From the NCBI RefSeq assembly GCF_002080435.1, contig NZ_CP020538.1:1116001-1180000 (forward strand): DNA of 64,000 bases, in the 5' to 3' direction. Of the stretch, positions 17,113 through 25,409 are shown piece after piece. The translations under genes were made by a program, and so were the position numbers. Each line of letters opens with the position of its first letter. Position 1 is the stretch's first letter. A model generated the notes under the pieces. That model saw only the letters and a program-made list of their open reading frames with translations. It was not told where the DNA came from and did not search any database. The DNA is from Sphingobium herbicidovorans. GTDB lineage: Bacteria > Pseudomonadota > Alphaproteobacteria > Sphingomonadales > Sphingomonadaceae.

Positions 17113-17751
17113 ATGCACGCCCCCGTCCGCGTCCAGCCGAAGAAAAAGAAGAAGGCCTTTTGGCTGAAGCAATTGCATAGCTGGCACTGGATCAGCTCCG
17201 CGATCAGCCTTATCGGCCTGCTGCTCTTCGCCTTCACTGGCATCACCCTCAACCACGCCGCCGATGTGGAGGCTTCGCCGCAAACGATTGAAAAGACGGC
17301 GACCCTGCCCGCGCCCCTGCTCCGTCGGATCGCGCCGGATGACGCTGCCGACAGCAAGAAGCCGCTGCCCGCCTCCATCGCTGCCTGGGTGGAACGTGAA
17401 ACCGGCTCCCGCGCGACCGGTGAAGCGGAATGGTCCGCCGACGAAATCTATCTCGCCCTGCCCCGGCCGGGCGGGGACGGCTGGGTGTCCATCGACCGGC
17501 ATAGCGGCCAGATGACCAGCGAAAGCACCAGCAGGGGCTGGATCAGCTACCTCAACGACCTGCACAAGGGCCGCAACACCGGCGCCGTCTGGAAATGGTT
17601 CATCGACATTTTCGCGGTCGCTTGTTTCCTATTCGCAATGACCGGCCTGCTCCTCCTGCAACTCCACGCCGCCAAGCGCCCCAGCACCTGGCCCATCGTC
17701 GCTTTGGGCCTCGCCATCCCAGCCGTTTTAATTATCGTTTTCATTCATTAG
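17113..17751 (+). CDS. PepSY-associated membrane protein
   Basis: A 212-residue inner-membrane protein of the PepSY_TM type. After a lysine-rich cytoplasmic start, LHSWHWISS begins the first membrane helix (about 28-47). A periplasmic domain (about 50-145) is followed by the family motif NDLHKGRNTG near 147, then two more helices (about 160-180 and 193-211). Such proteins accompany iron uptake and ferric-siderophore reduction systems, often beside ApbE-type flavinyltransferases, as here. It heads a four-gene plus-strand unit; the gap to the next gene is 18 bp. Confidence 0.85.
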   Translation: MHAPVRVQPKKKKKAFWLKQLHSWHWISSAISLIGLLLFAFTGITLNHAADVEASPQTIEKTATLPAPLLRRIAPDDAADSKKPLPASIAAWVERETGSRATGEAEWSADEIYLALPRPGGDGWVSIDRHSGQMTSESTSRGWISYLNDLHKGRNTGAVWKWFIDIFAVACFLFAMTGLLLLQLHAAKRPSTWPIVALGLAIPAVLIIVFIH

Positions 17752-17769
17752 TTCAGGGGGAAACCAGCC

Positions 17770-18294
17770 ATGCACCACGGCTACAAACTCATCCTCGGCA
17801 GCGGCGCCGCGCTCGGCGCGGCGACAATTCCAGCATCCGCCCAGACGCTGAATGTCAGCGTCACAATCCCGCGCCTCCCGGTCGCCGAATATCACCGCCC
17901 CTATGTCGCCATCTGGCTGGAAAAGGAAGGATCGTCGCCTCGCACGCTGTCGGTCTGGTATGACGTCGACAAGGCCAAGGGGGAAGGCGCAAAATGGCTG
18001 CGCGACATCCGCCAATGGTGGCGGGTATCCGGCCGTTCGATGACCCTTCCCGCCGACGGCATCACCGGCGCGACCCGCGCGCCGGGTGAACAGAAGGTCG
18101 CCTTCACCGCCGGCAAGGGCCCGCTTGGTCGACTGACACCGGGCAATTACACTCTTGTAGTAGAGGCTGCGCGCGAAGTCGGCGGCCGCGAACTGCTCCG
18201 GCTACCGTTCAGCTGGCCAGCAAAGCCCGGCGCGACGTTGCGCGCCAAGGGCAGCACCGAATTGGGAGCCGTCAGCCTGAGCGTCGGCAAATAA
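17770..18294 (+). CDS. DUF2271 periplasmic protein
   Basis: A 174-residue exported protein: residues 1-25 form a signal peptide ending ASA-QT. The mature part is beta-rich with RPYVAIWLEKEG near 37-48, WYDVDKAKGEGAKWLRDIRQWW about 58-80, and GATRAPGE near 99, matching the DUF2271 family. These proteins are found almost always with PepSY, DUF4198 and ApbE genes in iron-uptake loci and probably help electron or metal handling in the periplasm; the exact role is unknown. AGGGGGAAACC is a strong ribosome site. Confidence 0.85.
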   Translation: MHHGYKLILGSGAALGAATIPASAQTLNVSVTIPRLPVAEYHRPYVAIWLEKEGSSPRTLSVWYDVDKAKGEGAKWLRDIRQWWRVSGRSMTLPADGITGATRAPGEQKVAFTAGKGPLGRLTPGNYTLVVEAAREVGGRELLRLPFSWPAKPGATLRAKGSTELGAVSLSVGK

Positions 18295-18306
18295 AGGGGA
18301 CTATCC

Positions 18307-19128
18307 ATGCACGCCAAATATCTGATCGCGGGCGCCCTCGCCGCCCTTATGGTCTCGGGAACCGCACAGGCGCACCGCCAGTGGATGCTCCCATCCTCGA
18401 CCACGCTGTCGGGCACGGAAAGCTGGGTCACGGTTGACGCTGCCGTGTCCAACGACCTCTTCTATTTCGAACATGTGCCAATGCGCACCGATAACATCGC
18501 GGTAACGCAGCCAGATGGCTCGCCGGGCAAGATCGAAAATGCAGCGACCGGGAAGTATCGCTCGACCTTCGACGTGCATTTGACGCAAGCGGGCACCTAT
18601 CGCATCGCCAGCGTCTCGACTGCCGTCATGGGCAGCTATACGCTAAATGGCGAAGTGAAGCGCTTGCCGCGCGGCATCACCAAAGACAATATGGCGGCCG
18701 CGATCCCGGCGGGCGCCACCAATGTCCAGACCAGCGAAGCCACGAACCGGAACGAGATATTCCTGACTCTTGGCGCTCCTACGACCACCATCTTCAAGCC
18801 AACCGGCGTCGGCATAGAGATGGTCCCCGTCACCCATCCAAACGATCTTGTTTCCGGCGAATCGGCAACATTCCAGTTTCTGCTCGATGGCAAGCCCGCA
18901 GACGGCCTCAAGATCACGGTCATTCCCGGTGGCATCCGCTATCGCGATGCGCTGGGTCAGCAGGATCTTGTTACCGACAAGGACGGCAAACTTTCCATCA
19001 ACTGGCCGCAACCAGGCATGTTTTGGCTGAATGCCAGCATCGGCGGCAGGCGTGAAGGTAGCGAAGACGCTGGCCCACCCCAGCGCCGCGCTTCCTACGT
19101 CACCACGCTGGAAGTGCTGGCGCCCTGA
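18307..19128 (+). CDS. DUF4198 periplasmic protein
   Basis: A 273-residue exported protein with a signal peptide cut after AQA (about residue 22) and an immediate HRQWMLPSST motif, the hallmark of DUF4198 (related to nickel/metal-transport accessory NikM-like folds). The body is beta-sandwich in character with a second Ig-like domain about residues 175-265. AAGGGGA precedes the ATG, 12 bp after the DUF2271 stop. It probably binds or presents metal in the periplasm next to the TonB receptor system. Confidence 0.85.
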   Translation: MHAKYLIAGALAALMVSGTAQAHRQWMLPSSTTLSGTESWVTVDAAVSNDLFYFEHVPMRTDNIAVTQPDGSPGKIENAATGKYRSTFDVHLTQAGTYRIASVSTAVMGSYTLNGEVKRLPRGITKDNMAAAIPAGATNVQTSEATNRNEIFLTLGAPTTTIFKPTGVGIEMVPVTHPNDLVSGESATFQFLLDGKPADGLKITVIPGGIRYRDALGQQDLVTDKDGKLSINWPQPGMFWLNASIGGRREGSEDAGPPQRRASYVTTLEVLAP

Positions 19129-19160
19129 CCGGCGTCCGCATAGCGATCCCTGCCGATCTG

Positions 19161-20096
19161 TTGCCTGGCTCCCTTGCCGGGCGGCACCGGAGGGGCGTTG
19201 TCTCTGAACTGTCCGGGCCGACCATGGGCACCAGTTGGTCGGCCCGTATTGTCGACGCGCCACCCGGCTGCGCAGCCCTCATCGGCGATGTGCTTGCCAG
19301 CGTCATCGCACAGATGAGCAATTGGGAGCCGCAGTCCGACATCAGCCGCTTCAACGCTTTGCCGGTCGGCACTTGGGTTACCCTGCCCCCTGACATGATG
19401 AAGGTTCTCAAGGCAGGCATCGACGTTGCCCGCCGGTCGGGTGGTGCCTTTGACCCCGCCATTGGCCGCTTGGTCGAACGGTGGGGCTTCGGCGCGGCGG
19501 GCATCACCGGCCCGACCGCCGTGCCTAGCCATCCCGCCCCTTGGACAGCGATTGAAATCGATGGCGACAAAGCGCGCCGCCTCGCTGATGTGACACTGGA
19601 CTTTTCAGGCATAGCCAAGGGCTTTGCCGTGGATGCGGTTGCACAAGCCCTTCGCGATCTGGGTACAGCCACCTTTCTCGTTGAGATTGGCGGCGAACTG
19701 CGAGGCAAAGGTGTTCGCCCCGATCTGCAGCCTTGGTGGGTTGATGTGGAAGCACCCCCTGGGCTTGCCGTCCCGACCCTGCGCATCGCCCTGTGCAATC
19801 TCGCGGTCGCGACCTCAGGCGATTATCGTCGCTTCCGGGAAGAAGGCGGCAGAACGCTGTCGCACAGCATCGATCCGGCCACCGGCAGTCCGATGAACAA
19901 TGATGTCGCGTCGGTCACCGTGCTGCACGAAGAAGCGATGCTTGCGGACGCCTGGGCAACAGCCATCACCATAGCGGGCCCCAGCCGCGGCATGGCTCTT
20001 GCCGCACGCGAAAATCTCTGCGCCCGTCTCGTTCTGCGTACACCTCAAGGCGCCCAGGAATTCATGACGCCGGCTATGGCGGCTATGCTGGACTAA
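19161..20096 (+). CDS. apbE: FAD:protein FMN transferase (ApbE)
   Basis: ApbE flavinylates periplasmic proteins by attaching FMN to threonine. Family motifs: GPTMGTSW near residue 20, SNWEPQSDISRFN near 53-65, DFSGIAKGFAVD about 146-157 with the FAD-binding lysine, HSIDPATGSPM, and LADAWAT with the metal-binding Asp and Thr near 274-280. The start is unsettled. TTG at 19161 has no ribosome site; an in-frame CTG at 19125 overlaps the DUF4198 stop (CTGA) and would add an N-terminus containing RIAIP. The probable target is a flavinylated redox partner in ferric-siderophore reduction. Confidence 0.88.
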   Translation: MPGSLAGRHRRGVVSELSGPTMGTSWSARIVDAPPGCAALIGDVLASVIAQMSNWEPQSDISRFNALPVGTWVTLPPDMMKVLKAGIDVARRSGGAFDPAIGRLVERWGFGAAGITGPTAVPSHPAPWTAIEIDGDKARRLADVTLDFSGIAKGFAVDAVAQALRDLGTATFLVEIGGELRGKGVRPDLQPWWVDVEAPPGLAVPTLRIALCNLAVATSGDYRRFREEGGRTLSHSIDPATGSPMNNDVASVTVLHEEAMLADAWATAITIAGPSRGMALAARENLCARLVLRTPQGAQEFMTPAMAAMLD

Positions 20097-20110
20097 CGAT
20101 ATGGGCAGGG

Positions 20111-20794
20111 TCAGGCGTCCGCCCAGCGCCGCAGCAGATTATGATATACGCCGGTCAGGCGGATAACCTGTGCGTTGTCGTGACCAAGATCAGCCGCCAA
20201 AGCCTGAACACTGCTGTCGAGGTCAAAGAGCATCTGCCGGGCCGCATCGTCCCGAATCATGGACTGCAACCAGAAAAAGCTCGCCACTCGCCTGCCCCTG
20301 ACAACCGGCTCCACCCGATGCAACGATGATGAGGGATACAGCACCGCGTGCCCGGCAGGGAGCTTCACCTGTTGTACACCGAAATTGGTTTCGATGGTCA
20401 GCTCTCCACCCTGGTAAAGTTCGGGGTCTTCAAGGAAGACCGTTATCGAAAGATCTGATCGGACACGGAAACCCGTGCCCGCCTGTATCCGCACCGCATT
20501 GTCCACATGAACACCGAAGGCCTGCCCACCCGCATAGCTGTTGAAAAGCGGCGGAAAGATCTTGAGCGGCAGTGCGGCGGCGATGAACAGCGGTGACTTG
20601 CCCAGCGCATCCAGAATGATCTGCCCCGCCTGCTGCGCCTGTGGCGCATCTTCGGGCAGTTGCATATTCCGCTTGGCCAACGCCGACTGATGACCTGAAG
20701 TAACATTGCCATCGACCCACTGCGCCGCATCGATCAACGAGCGAATCCTGTGCACAGACCCGGAATCCAGTAGGTCAGGAATGACCGTCAACAT
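20111..20794 (-). CDS. piuC: Fe(II)/2-oxoglutarate dioxygenase of PiuC type
   Basis: A 227-residue PKHD-type hydroxylase. The iron ligands are His and Asp in GVHVDN near residue 95 and His in SSLHRVEP near 158, with Arg in RGRRVA about 168 for 2-oxoglutarate. Family segments [11 protein letters not shown] and [20 protein letters not shown] are present, and the usual C-terminal helical part ends with [11 protein letters not shown]. PiuC-like enzymes are encoded beside TonB siderophore receptors such as PiuA/Fiu, as here. Two adjacent ATGs are possible; the second has better spacing from GGAGA. Confidence 0.9.
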   Translation of the reverse strand: MLTVIPDLLDSGSVHRIRSLIDAAQWVDGNVTSGHQSALAKRNMQLPEDAPQAQQAGQIILDALGKSPLFIAAALPLKIFPPLFNSYAGGQAFGVHVDNAVRIQAGTGFRVRSDLSITVFLEDPELYQGGELTIETNFGVQQVKLPAGHAVLYPSSSLHRVEPVVRGRRVASFFWLQSMIRDDAARQMLFDLDSSVQALAADLGHDNAQVIRLTGVYHNLLRRWADA

Positions 20795-20846
20795 CATGCG
20801 TCTCCAAAATAGCCGTCAGCACCGCTTGGCTGATTGCCGGGCTGCA

Positions 20847-21605
20847 TCAGGCCGCATTGACCTGCAGAACAAAGGGAATTTCGACGATACCCCTGACCTT
20901 AACCGGCTGCCCCTGCTGAATCATGGGGCGCCAACGCCAGCGGCGGACAGCATCCTTGGCTGCATCATCCAGCCGGGAATAACCACTGCTCCGCGAGACA
21001 TTCAGCGTTTCCACTGCGCCATCAAGGCCCAGCGTGAGTGCAAGAACGACCGTGCCCTGCTCCCGCTTACGCCGGCTCTCGAGCGGATATCGTGGCGGCT
21101 TCCCCGATATCATCTGTGTACTGAGGTCGCCGCCCTGGACAATGCCGGATGGTACTGGCGCAGCGGCGGCAACGACTGGCGTCGGAACGGCCACCGATGG
21201 CGGATTGATCAGCACGGGTGGAGGCGTCGGGGTGGTCGAAATCTGAGGGGTCGGTGCCGGAACCCGGACGACCGGGATGGGTGCAGCCACCTGAGGTTGG
21301 GAAGGTGGCGGCGGAGGTGTTTCTTCTGCCAGTGGGGGAGCGGGCTGGGTCAGATTGACGACCGTCAGCCGCGCTTCTTCATGCCGCTGGCTGAGATGAC
21401 GCACATGCATAATCGCAGCGATCAGCAGCGCGTGTGCCACAAGGATAGCCGTAATGACCAACCAGTTCGGCGAACCGCGTTCCCCGTAGCGACCGGCGGG
21501 AACGACTTCGGCGTGATGAGCAACTGTCCGGATCGGCTCTGCGACGCTGTAAGGCAAGATGGCATCGGCCGCCTCATCCACAATCCTTTCAGCTGCACGA
21601 AGCAT
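20847..21605 (-). CDS. tonB: Energy transducer TonB
   Basis: A 252-residue inner-membrane protein. A cytoplasmic part of about 50 residues precedes one membrane helix (about 48-67, LVITAILVAHALLIAAIM). A proline-rich periplasmic spacer spans about 85-155, and the C-terminal TonB domain (about 165-252) contains YPLESRRKREQGTVVLALT and the closing SRSSGYSRLD-A. The ATG at 21605 is preferred because AAGGGGA lies eight bases upstream. It presumably energises the adjacent siderophore receptor. No exbB/exbD genes lie in the window. Confidence 0.93.
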   Translation of the reverse strand: MLRAAERIVDEAADAILPYSVAEPIRTVAHHAEVVPAGRYGERGSPNWLVITAILVAHALLIAAIMHVRHLSQRHEEARLTVVNLTQPAPPLAEETPPPPPSQPQVAAPIPVVRVPAPTPQISTTPTPPPVLINPPSVAVPTPVVAAAAPVPSGIVQGGDLSTQMISGKPPRYPLESRRKREQGTVVLALTLGLDGAVETLNVSRSSGYSRLDDAAKDAVRRWRWRPMIQQGQPVKVRGIVEIPFVLQVNAA

Positions 21606-21660
21606 GCACCAATCCCCTTCTGGCTGCCGCGCCGGCGCGCGAGAAATAGCGCGATTCATA

Positions 21661-21683
21661 ATGCGATACAATTGCAATTTGAG
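21661..21683 (-). promoter_or_regulatory. Iron-regulatory-like motif upstream of tonB
   Basis: On the minus strand, AAATTGCAATTGTATCGCAT shares TTGCAATTG with the site before the PepSY gene. It stands about 60 bp before the tonB start. Confidence 0.4.
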
Positions 21684-21770
21684 CGAGGGTGGGCGAGCAG
21701 CAGCCCGAGGAGGAGGAATACCGCCGCTCGCCCATTTCCCCGGCCCGGGACAAAGGCCGGGGGATTTTTA

Positions 21771-24329
21771 CTAGAACGCGTAGTTCAAGCTCAATACCGC
21801 CGACCGGGTCGGGGCGGGCTGCGCCCAGCTGTTATTCACGTTATTGCGCACCGTCGTCACATATTTCTCGTTGGTGAAATTCTGGACGTTGAGCTGTGCA
21901 GTCAGTTTCTCGGTGATGAGATAGTTCGCCATGAACCGATGGATCGTGTAGCTCGGCACATAATAGCCAGTATACGTGCCGGCGGTGAGCTGCGCCACTG
22001 TAGGCTGGTTCAGCAGGAACTTGCCCTGGTAGGTGATGCCGTAGCCCAACTCCAAGCCGAAGTCGAAGCGGTAGGTGGTGAACAGGCTACCCGAATGCTT
22101 GGGCGTATTCGTGAGCGCATAGCCACGCGCTGGATCTGGGAAAGCGGCGCTATTGGTGCAGTCTCCCGCAACAGGGCTGGTCGCCCCCGGATTTTCCAGA
22201 CAGAAGTCAGACACACCCTGCTTGATCTTGCTCTTCAGGTACATGTAGTTGGCCGAGATCGTCCAGTTGCTGGCGATGTTCCCAGATGCGCCCAGAGAAA
22301 TGCCTTCAACACGCTGGAAGCCGTCGGCCGCCCGATCGGGCAATAGCGGATCTCCCGACAGCACCTTGATCTGGTTGCGATCGTTGCGGAACATCGCCGC
22401 TGTCAGCAGAAGCTTCGCATCGAACAGGTCTGCCTTGACGCCTATTTCATAGTTTTTGGTCGTTTCGGGCTTCACATTACAGGTGCCACTGCCGCCGAAT
22501 TCGTTGTTTGCGGTGCAGGACCCATCGACTGAAGCCTTGGAAGGGAGCTTGGAGTTGCCATAGGCGACATAGACGCTGGTGTTCGGCGTCGGCTTCACAA
22601 CCAATCCGACGCGATAGGAGAAGAGGTTGTCATCGATCCGGGTGGGGTCCGTGACTTCCGTGGGATCTCCCAATGTGGCTGACCCCGCATTCGTATCGAA
22701 GCTGACCGTCCTGTTGCTGCCCTTCACCTTTTCGTAGCGAATACCGCCATTGAGTTCGAGCCAGTCGGTGAACTTCATCGCGTCGAACAGATAGGCGGCA
22801 TAGCTGGTCTGCTCGCCAATGTTGAGGGAGTTCAGGATGAAGTTCGTCGGACCGCTATAAGCGTTACTGCCATAGAAGCGCTGAAGCCCAGAAGTCGCCG
22901 TTGGCCCGACAATCGTGCTGCTGGGGTCCGCGATGCTAACCAGTGGATTGTACAATCCCAGGCTAGCTGCGGCATTATAGAGGTCGTTGGGGATAGCCGC
23001 GCTCTGGCCGCGAGGTATAATGAAGGGGGCCGCATAAGGATCATATCCGTCAGCAGTGCGGCCAAGGCTTCCCTGACGCTGATGGTAGCGTTCCCATAGC
23101 GCTGACCCGCCGATGACTAGACTGTGCTCAATGCCCCCTGTGTCGAACTCGGCACTCAGGTCGAACTGGGTGTAGGCCGTTTCGTTGCGGATGAAGCGCT
23201 GATTGCCTCGTCCGCCTGTCGGCAGATAATAGCCAACAGGAATGGTTAGCGTTTCGCCCACTTCGCTAGTGAGAATGGTGGTCGTGCAGGCGCCACCAGT
23301 GTCTGGATTAAAGCCGCCAGCGGTGCCGTTGTCGAGGCAGAAAACGCCGTTCGGCTGGCTGGTCACAGTATTCTGGCGGATATTCTCATAGCGGGTCAGG
23401 TTACGGACCTTGAGACTGTCGGTGAACGCATGGCTGAAGATCGCCTGCAGCGAATTGGTCTTGCTGTCCTGACGGTCGATATTGGCAAAGCCGTAATAGC
23501 CCGACCGATCAAATTCATCGAGGATGCCGCCCTGCGCGGGATAATAACGCAGACCATATTGCGGCATCGCTTCATCGTCCAGATGCTCGCCCTGGATCGT
23601 CAAGCTGGTCGGGCCATCTATGCCCAAGGTGATGGCAGGAGCGATGCCCCAACGCTTGTAATATTCGACATCGCGGCCCGGAACGTCATTTTCATGATAA
23701 ACGGCGTTGATGCGGACCGCGATCAAGTCGTTGATGCGCTTGTTGGCATCCACGGTTGCGCGGTAATAGTTGTCAGTGCCGATACCTGCGTTCAGGATGG
23801 TCTGGTCATCCGCGAGCGGCCGCTTGGTCACGAGGTTGATCGTCCCCGCCACCGACCCGCCGCCGTTCATGACCGAGTTCGCGCCGTTGGTAATCTCAAC
23901 CTGCTCTATATTGTAGACCTCATTGCGGTTGAGAAACGCGCCGGAACGCACACCATCGACGGTGACGTCATTCTTGGCATCCTGTCCGCGCAAGATGATG
24001 CGATCGCCATAGCCGAAGCCCCCCTCGCCAGCACCGAAAGTGATCCCGGGCACCGTCGACAGCACATCCCGGAGGGTGAGCAGGTTCTGTTGCTGGATTG
24101 TCGCCTTGTTGATCACCGTGACCGTCTGTGGCGTATCCAGCAGAGGCCGGACATATTTGGGTGACTCCGCTCGCTCGACTTTCACTTCAGATGCGTCGAT
24201 GGCGGTGTCGGTGACAGTCATTCCGCCGAGCTTCGGGGCTGATTCCTCTTGGCTATGTGCAGCGGAAGCAAATGCTAGCGCGCCCACACAACTTAGCGCC
24301 AGAAACGGCGCCGACTTAGAACTCGACAT
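21771..24329 (-). CDS. TonB-dependent siderophore receptor (Fiu-like)
   Basis: An outer-membrane receptor of about 852 residues. The signal peptide ends AHS-QE near 27; GGMTVTD about 36-42 is a TonB-box-like segment. The plug (about 55-165) includes DTPQTVTVINK, RDVLSTVPGI, DVTVDGVRSGAF and IEQVEITNGANSV, the siderophore-receptor signature. The rest is a 22-strand barrel ending in the aromatic NYAF typical for outer-membrane insertion. It most resembles catecholate receptors of Fiu/CirA type next to piuC. AGAAAGGGG precedes ATG 24329; the frame is open nine codons further. Two Fur-like boxes lie just upstream. Confidence 0.93.
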   Translation of the reverse strand: MSSSKSAPFLALSCVGALAFASAAHSQEESAPKLGGMTVTDTAIDASEVKVERAESPKYVRPLLDTPQTVTVINKATIQQQNLLTLRDVLSTVPGITFGAGEGGFGYGDRIILRGQDAKNDVTVDGVRSGAFLNRNEVYNIEQVEITNGANSVMNGGGSVAGTINLVTKRPLADDQTILNAGIGTDNYYRATVDANKRINDLIAVRINAVYHENDVPGRDVEYYKRWGIAPAITLGIDGPTSLTIQGEHLDDEAMPQYGLRYYPAQGGILDEFDRSGYYGFANIDRQDSKTNSLQAIFSHAFTDSLKVRNLTRYENIRQNTVTSQPNGVFCLDNGTAGGFNPDTGGACTTTILTSEVGETLTIPVGYYLPTGGRGNQRFIRNETAYTQFDLSAEFDTGGIEHSLVIGGSALWERYHQRQGSLGRTADGYDPYAAPFIIPRGQSAAIPNDLYNAAASLGLYNPLVSIADPSSTIVGPTATSGLQRFYGSNAYSGPTNFILNSLNIGEQTSYAAYLFDAMKFTDWLELNGGIRYEKVKGSNRTVSFDTNAGSATLGDPTEVTDPTRIDDNLFSYRVGLVVKPTPNTSVYVAYGNSKLPSKASVDGSCTANNEFGGSGTCNVKPETTKNYEIGVKADLFDAKLLLTAAMFRNDRNQIKVLSGDPLLPDRAADGFQRVEGISLGASGNIASNWTISANYMYLKSKIKQGVSDFCLENPGATSPVAGDCTNSAAFPDPARGYALTNTPKHSGSLFTTYRFDFGLELGYGITYQGKFLLNQPTVAQLTAGTYTGYYVPSYTIHRFMANYLITEKLTAQLNVQNFTNEKYVTTVRNNVNNSWAQPAPTRSAVLSLNYAF

Positions 24330-24363
24330 GGAATAGAAACCCCTTTCTCTTTGCATGATGGGG

Positions 24364-24417
24364 GCTGCTATTGATAATAGTTCGCAGAGTCAACGCTATT
24401 GAGAATAATTCTTATAT
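24364..24417 (-). promoter_or_regulatory. Two Fur-like boxes upstream of the siderophore receptor
   Basis: GCTATTGATAATAGTTCGC (24367-24385 region) and TTGAGAATAATTCTTATA (24399-24416) both resemble the Fur 19-mer with its dyad GATAAT/ATTATC. The second is a near-perfect dyad (GAGAAT-A-ATTCTT). They lie 35-90 bp before the receptor start, so iron-repressed expression is expected. The second overlaps the end of the upstream ribbon-helix-helix gene. Confidence 0.75.
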
Positions 24418-24686
24418 TCGTTCCGTGCGAACAGCCAGCAGCGGATGGCGCTGGCAAGGTTGGGAGCGGGGTCCGCTGACATTCGGTCCAGATCTATGCG
24501 CGCGACCAGCGCGTTCAGCGGCAGGCTCAGCCGAGCAGCCTCATTTTGCAGCGCTTCCCAGAAGATGGGTTCCAGACTGATCGCGGTCTGGTGTCCCGCA
24601 ATTGTCACGCTACGTTTGACCGGCGGGCCGAAGGGAGACTTCGCCCCGCGGCCCGAACCCAGATTTCCAGGAATATCTGCGTCCAT
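24396..24686 (-). CDS. Ribbon-helix-helix domain protein
   Basis: A 96-residue protein of the RHH_4 type. After a 20-residue variable start, KRSVTIAGHQTAISLEPIFWEALQ (about 25-48) gives the strand-helix pattern, followed by a second helix. Many alphaproteobacteria encode such proteins as single genes of unknown target. Its ATG overlaps the TGA of phbB (TGATG), and its 3' end runs into a Fur-like box of the receptor. DNA binding is expected from the fold; what it regulates is unknown. Confidence 0.8.
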   Translation of the reverse strand: MDADIPGNLGSGRGAKSPFGPPVKRSVTIAGHQTAISLEPIFWEALQNEAARLSLPLNALVARIDLDRMSADPAPNLASAIRCWLFARNEYKNYSQ

Positions 24687-25408
24687 CAATACATGTGCTG
24701 GCCACCGTTGATCGACAGGGTGCTGCCAGTAACAAAGCCCGCATCGTCATTACAGAAGAATGCCACACCGCGCGCAATTTCCTCTGCATAGCCCAGGCGG
24801 CCGACTGGAATCTTGGCGACGATTTTTTCCAGCACGGCCGCCGGCACCGCTGCAACCATATCGGTATCGATATAGCCGGGGGCAATGGCGTTGACGGTCA
24901 CGCCATATTTCGCACCTTCCTGCGCCAGAGCCTTGGTGAACCCATGGATGCCCGACTTGGCGGCGGCATAATTGACCTGCCCATATTGTCCGGCCTGGCC
25001 ATTGATCGACCCGATATTGACAATACGTCCCCAACCCCTTCCACGCATTCCACCGAAGGTTGCCTTTGCCATATTGAAGCAACCGCCCAAATTGATGCGC
25101 ATCACCTCATTCCAGTCTTCAAAGCTCATCTTGGACAAAACGCCGTCGCGCGTGATCCCGGCATTGTTCACGACGATGTCGACAGGGCCCAACTGATCGG
25201 CCACCGATGCACAACCGTCCAGACAAGCCTGGTGATCGCCCACATCCCAGCGAAAGGCCGGGATGCCAGTCCTGTCGGTGAAGGCTCGGGCCTTTTCGTC
25301 GTTGCCCCCGTAATTGGCTGCCACTTTGCAACCCAATTCCTTGAGTGCAACGCTGATCGCTTCGCCGATGCCGCGCGTTCCGCCCGTGACGATCGCAACT
25401 CTGTTCAT
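24686..25408 (-). CDS. phbB: Acetoacetyl-CoA reductase (PhbB)
   Basis: A 240-residue short-chain dehydrogenase that reduces acetoacetyl-CoA to (R)-3-hydroxybutyryl-CoA with NADPH for polyhydroxybutyrate synthesis. TGGTRGIG at 8-15 binds the cofactor; NNAGITRDG about 82-90, catalytic Ser in IGSINGQAGQYGQVNYAAAK and the Tyr-x-x-x-Lys pair about 148-152, then APGYIDTDMV match PhbB closely. ATG 25408 follows GGGGAGG and stands one base after the hemH stop, so the 22 codons upstream are excluded. The rest of the PHB pathway is not in the window. Confidence 0.92.
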   Translation of the reverse strand: MNRVAIVTGGTRGIGEAISVALKELGCKVAANYGGNDEKARAFTDRTGIPAFRWDVGDHQACLDGCASVADQLGPVDIVVNNAGITRDGVLSKMSFEDWNEVMRINLGGCFNMAKATFGGMRGRGWGRIVNIGSINGQAGQYGQVNYAAAKSGIHGFTKALAQEGAKYGVTVNAIAPGYIDTDMVAAVPAAVLEKIVAKIPVGRLGYAEEIARGVAFFCNDDAGFVTGSTLSINGGQHMY

Positions 25409-25409
25409 A

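Noticed and set aside
20706..22346. 546-codon plus-strand frame
   Set aside because: Antisense to piuC, tonB and part of the receptor, all of which have strong family motifs.
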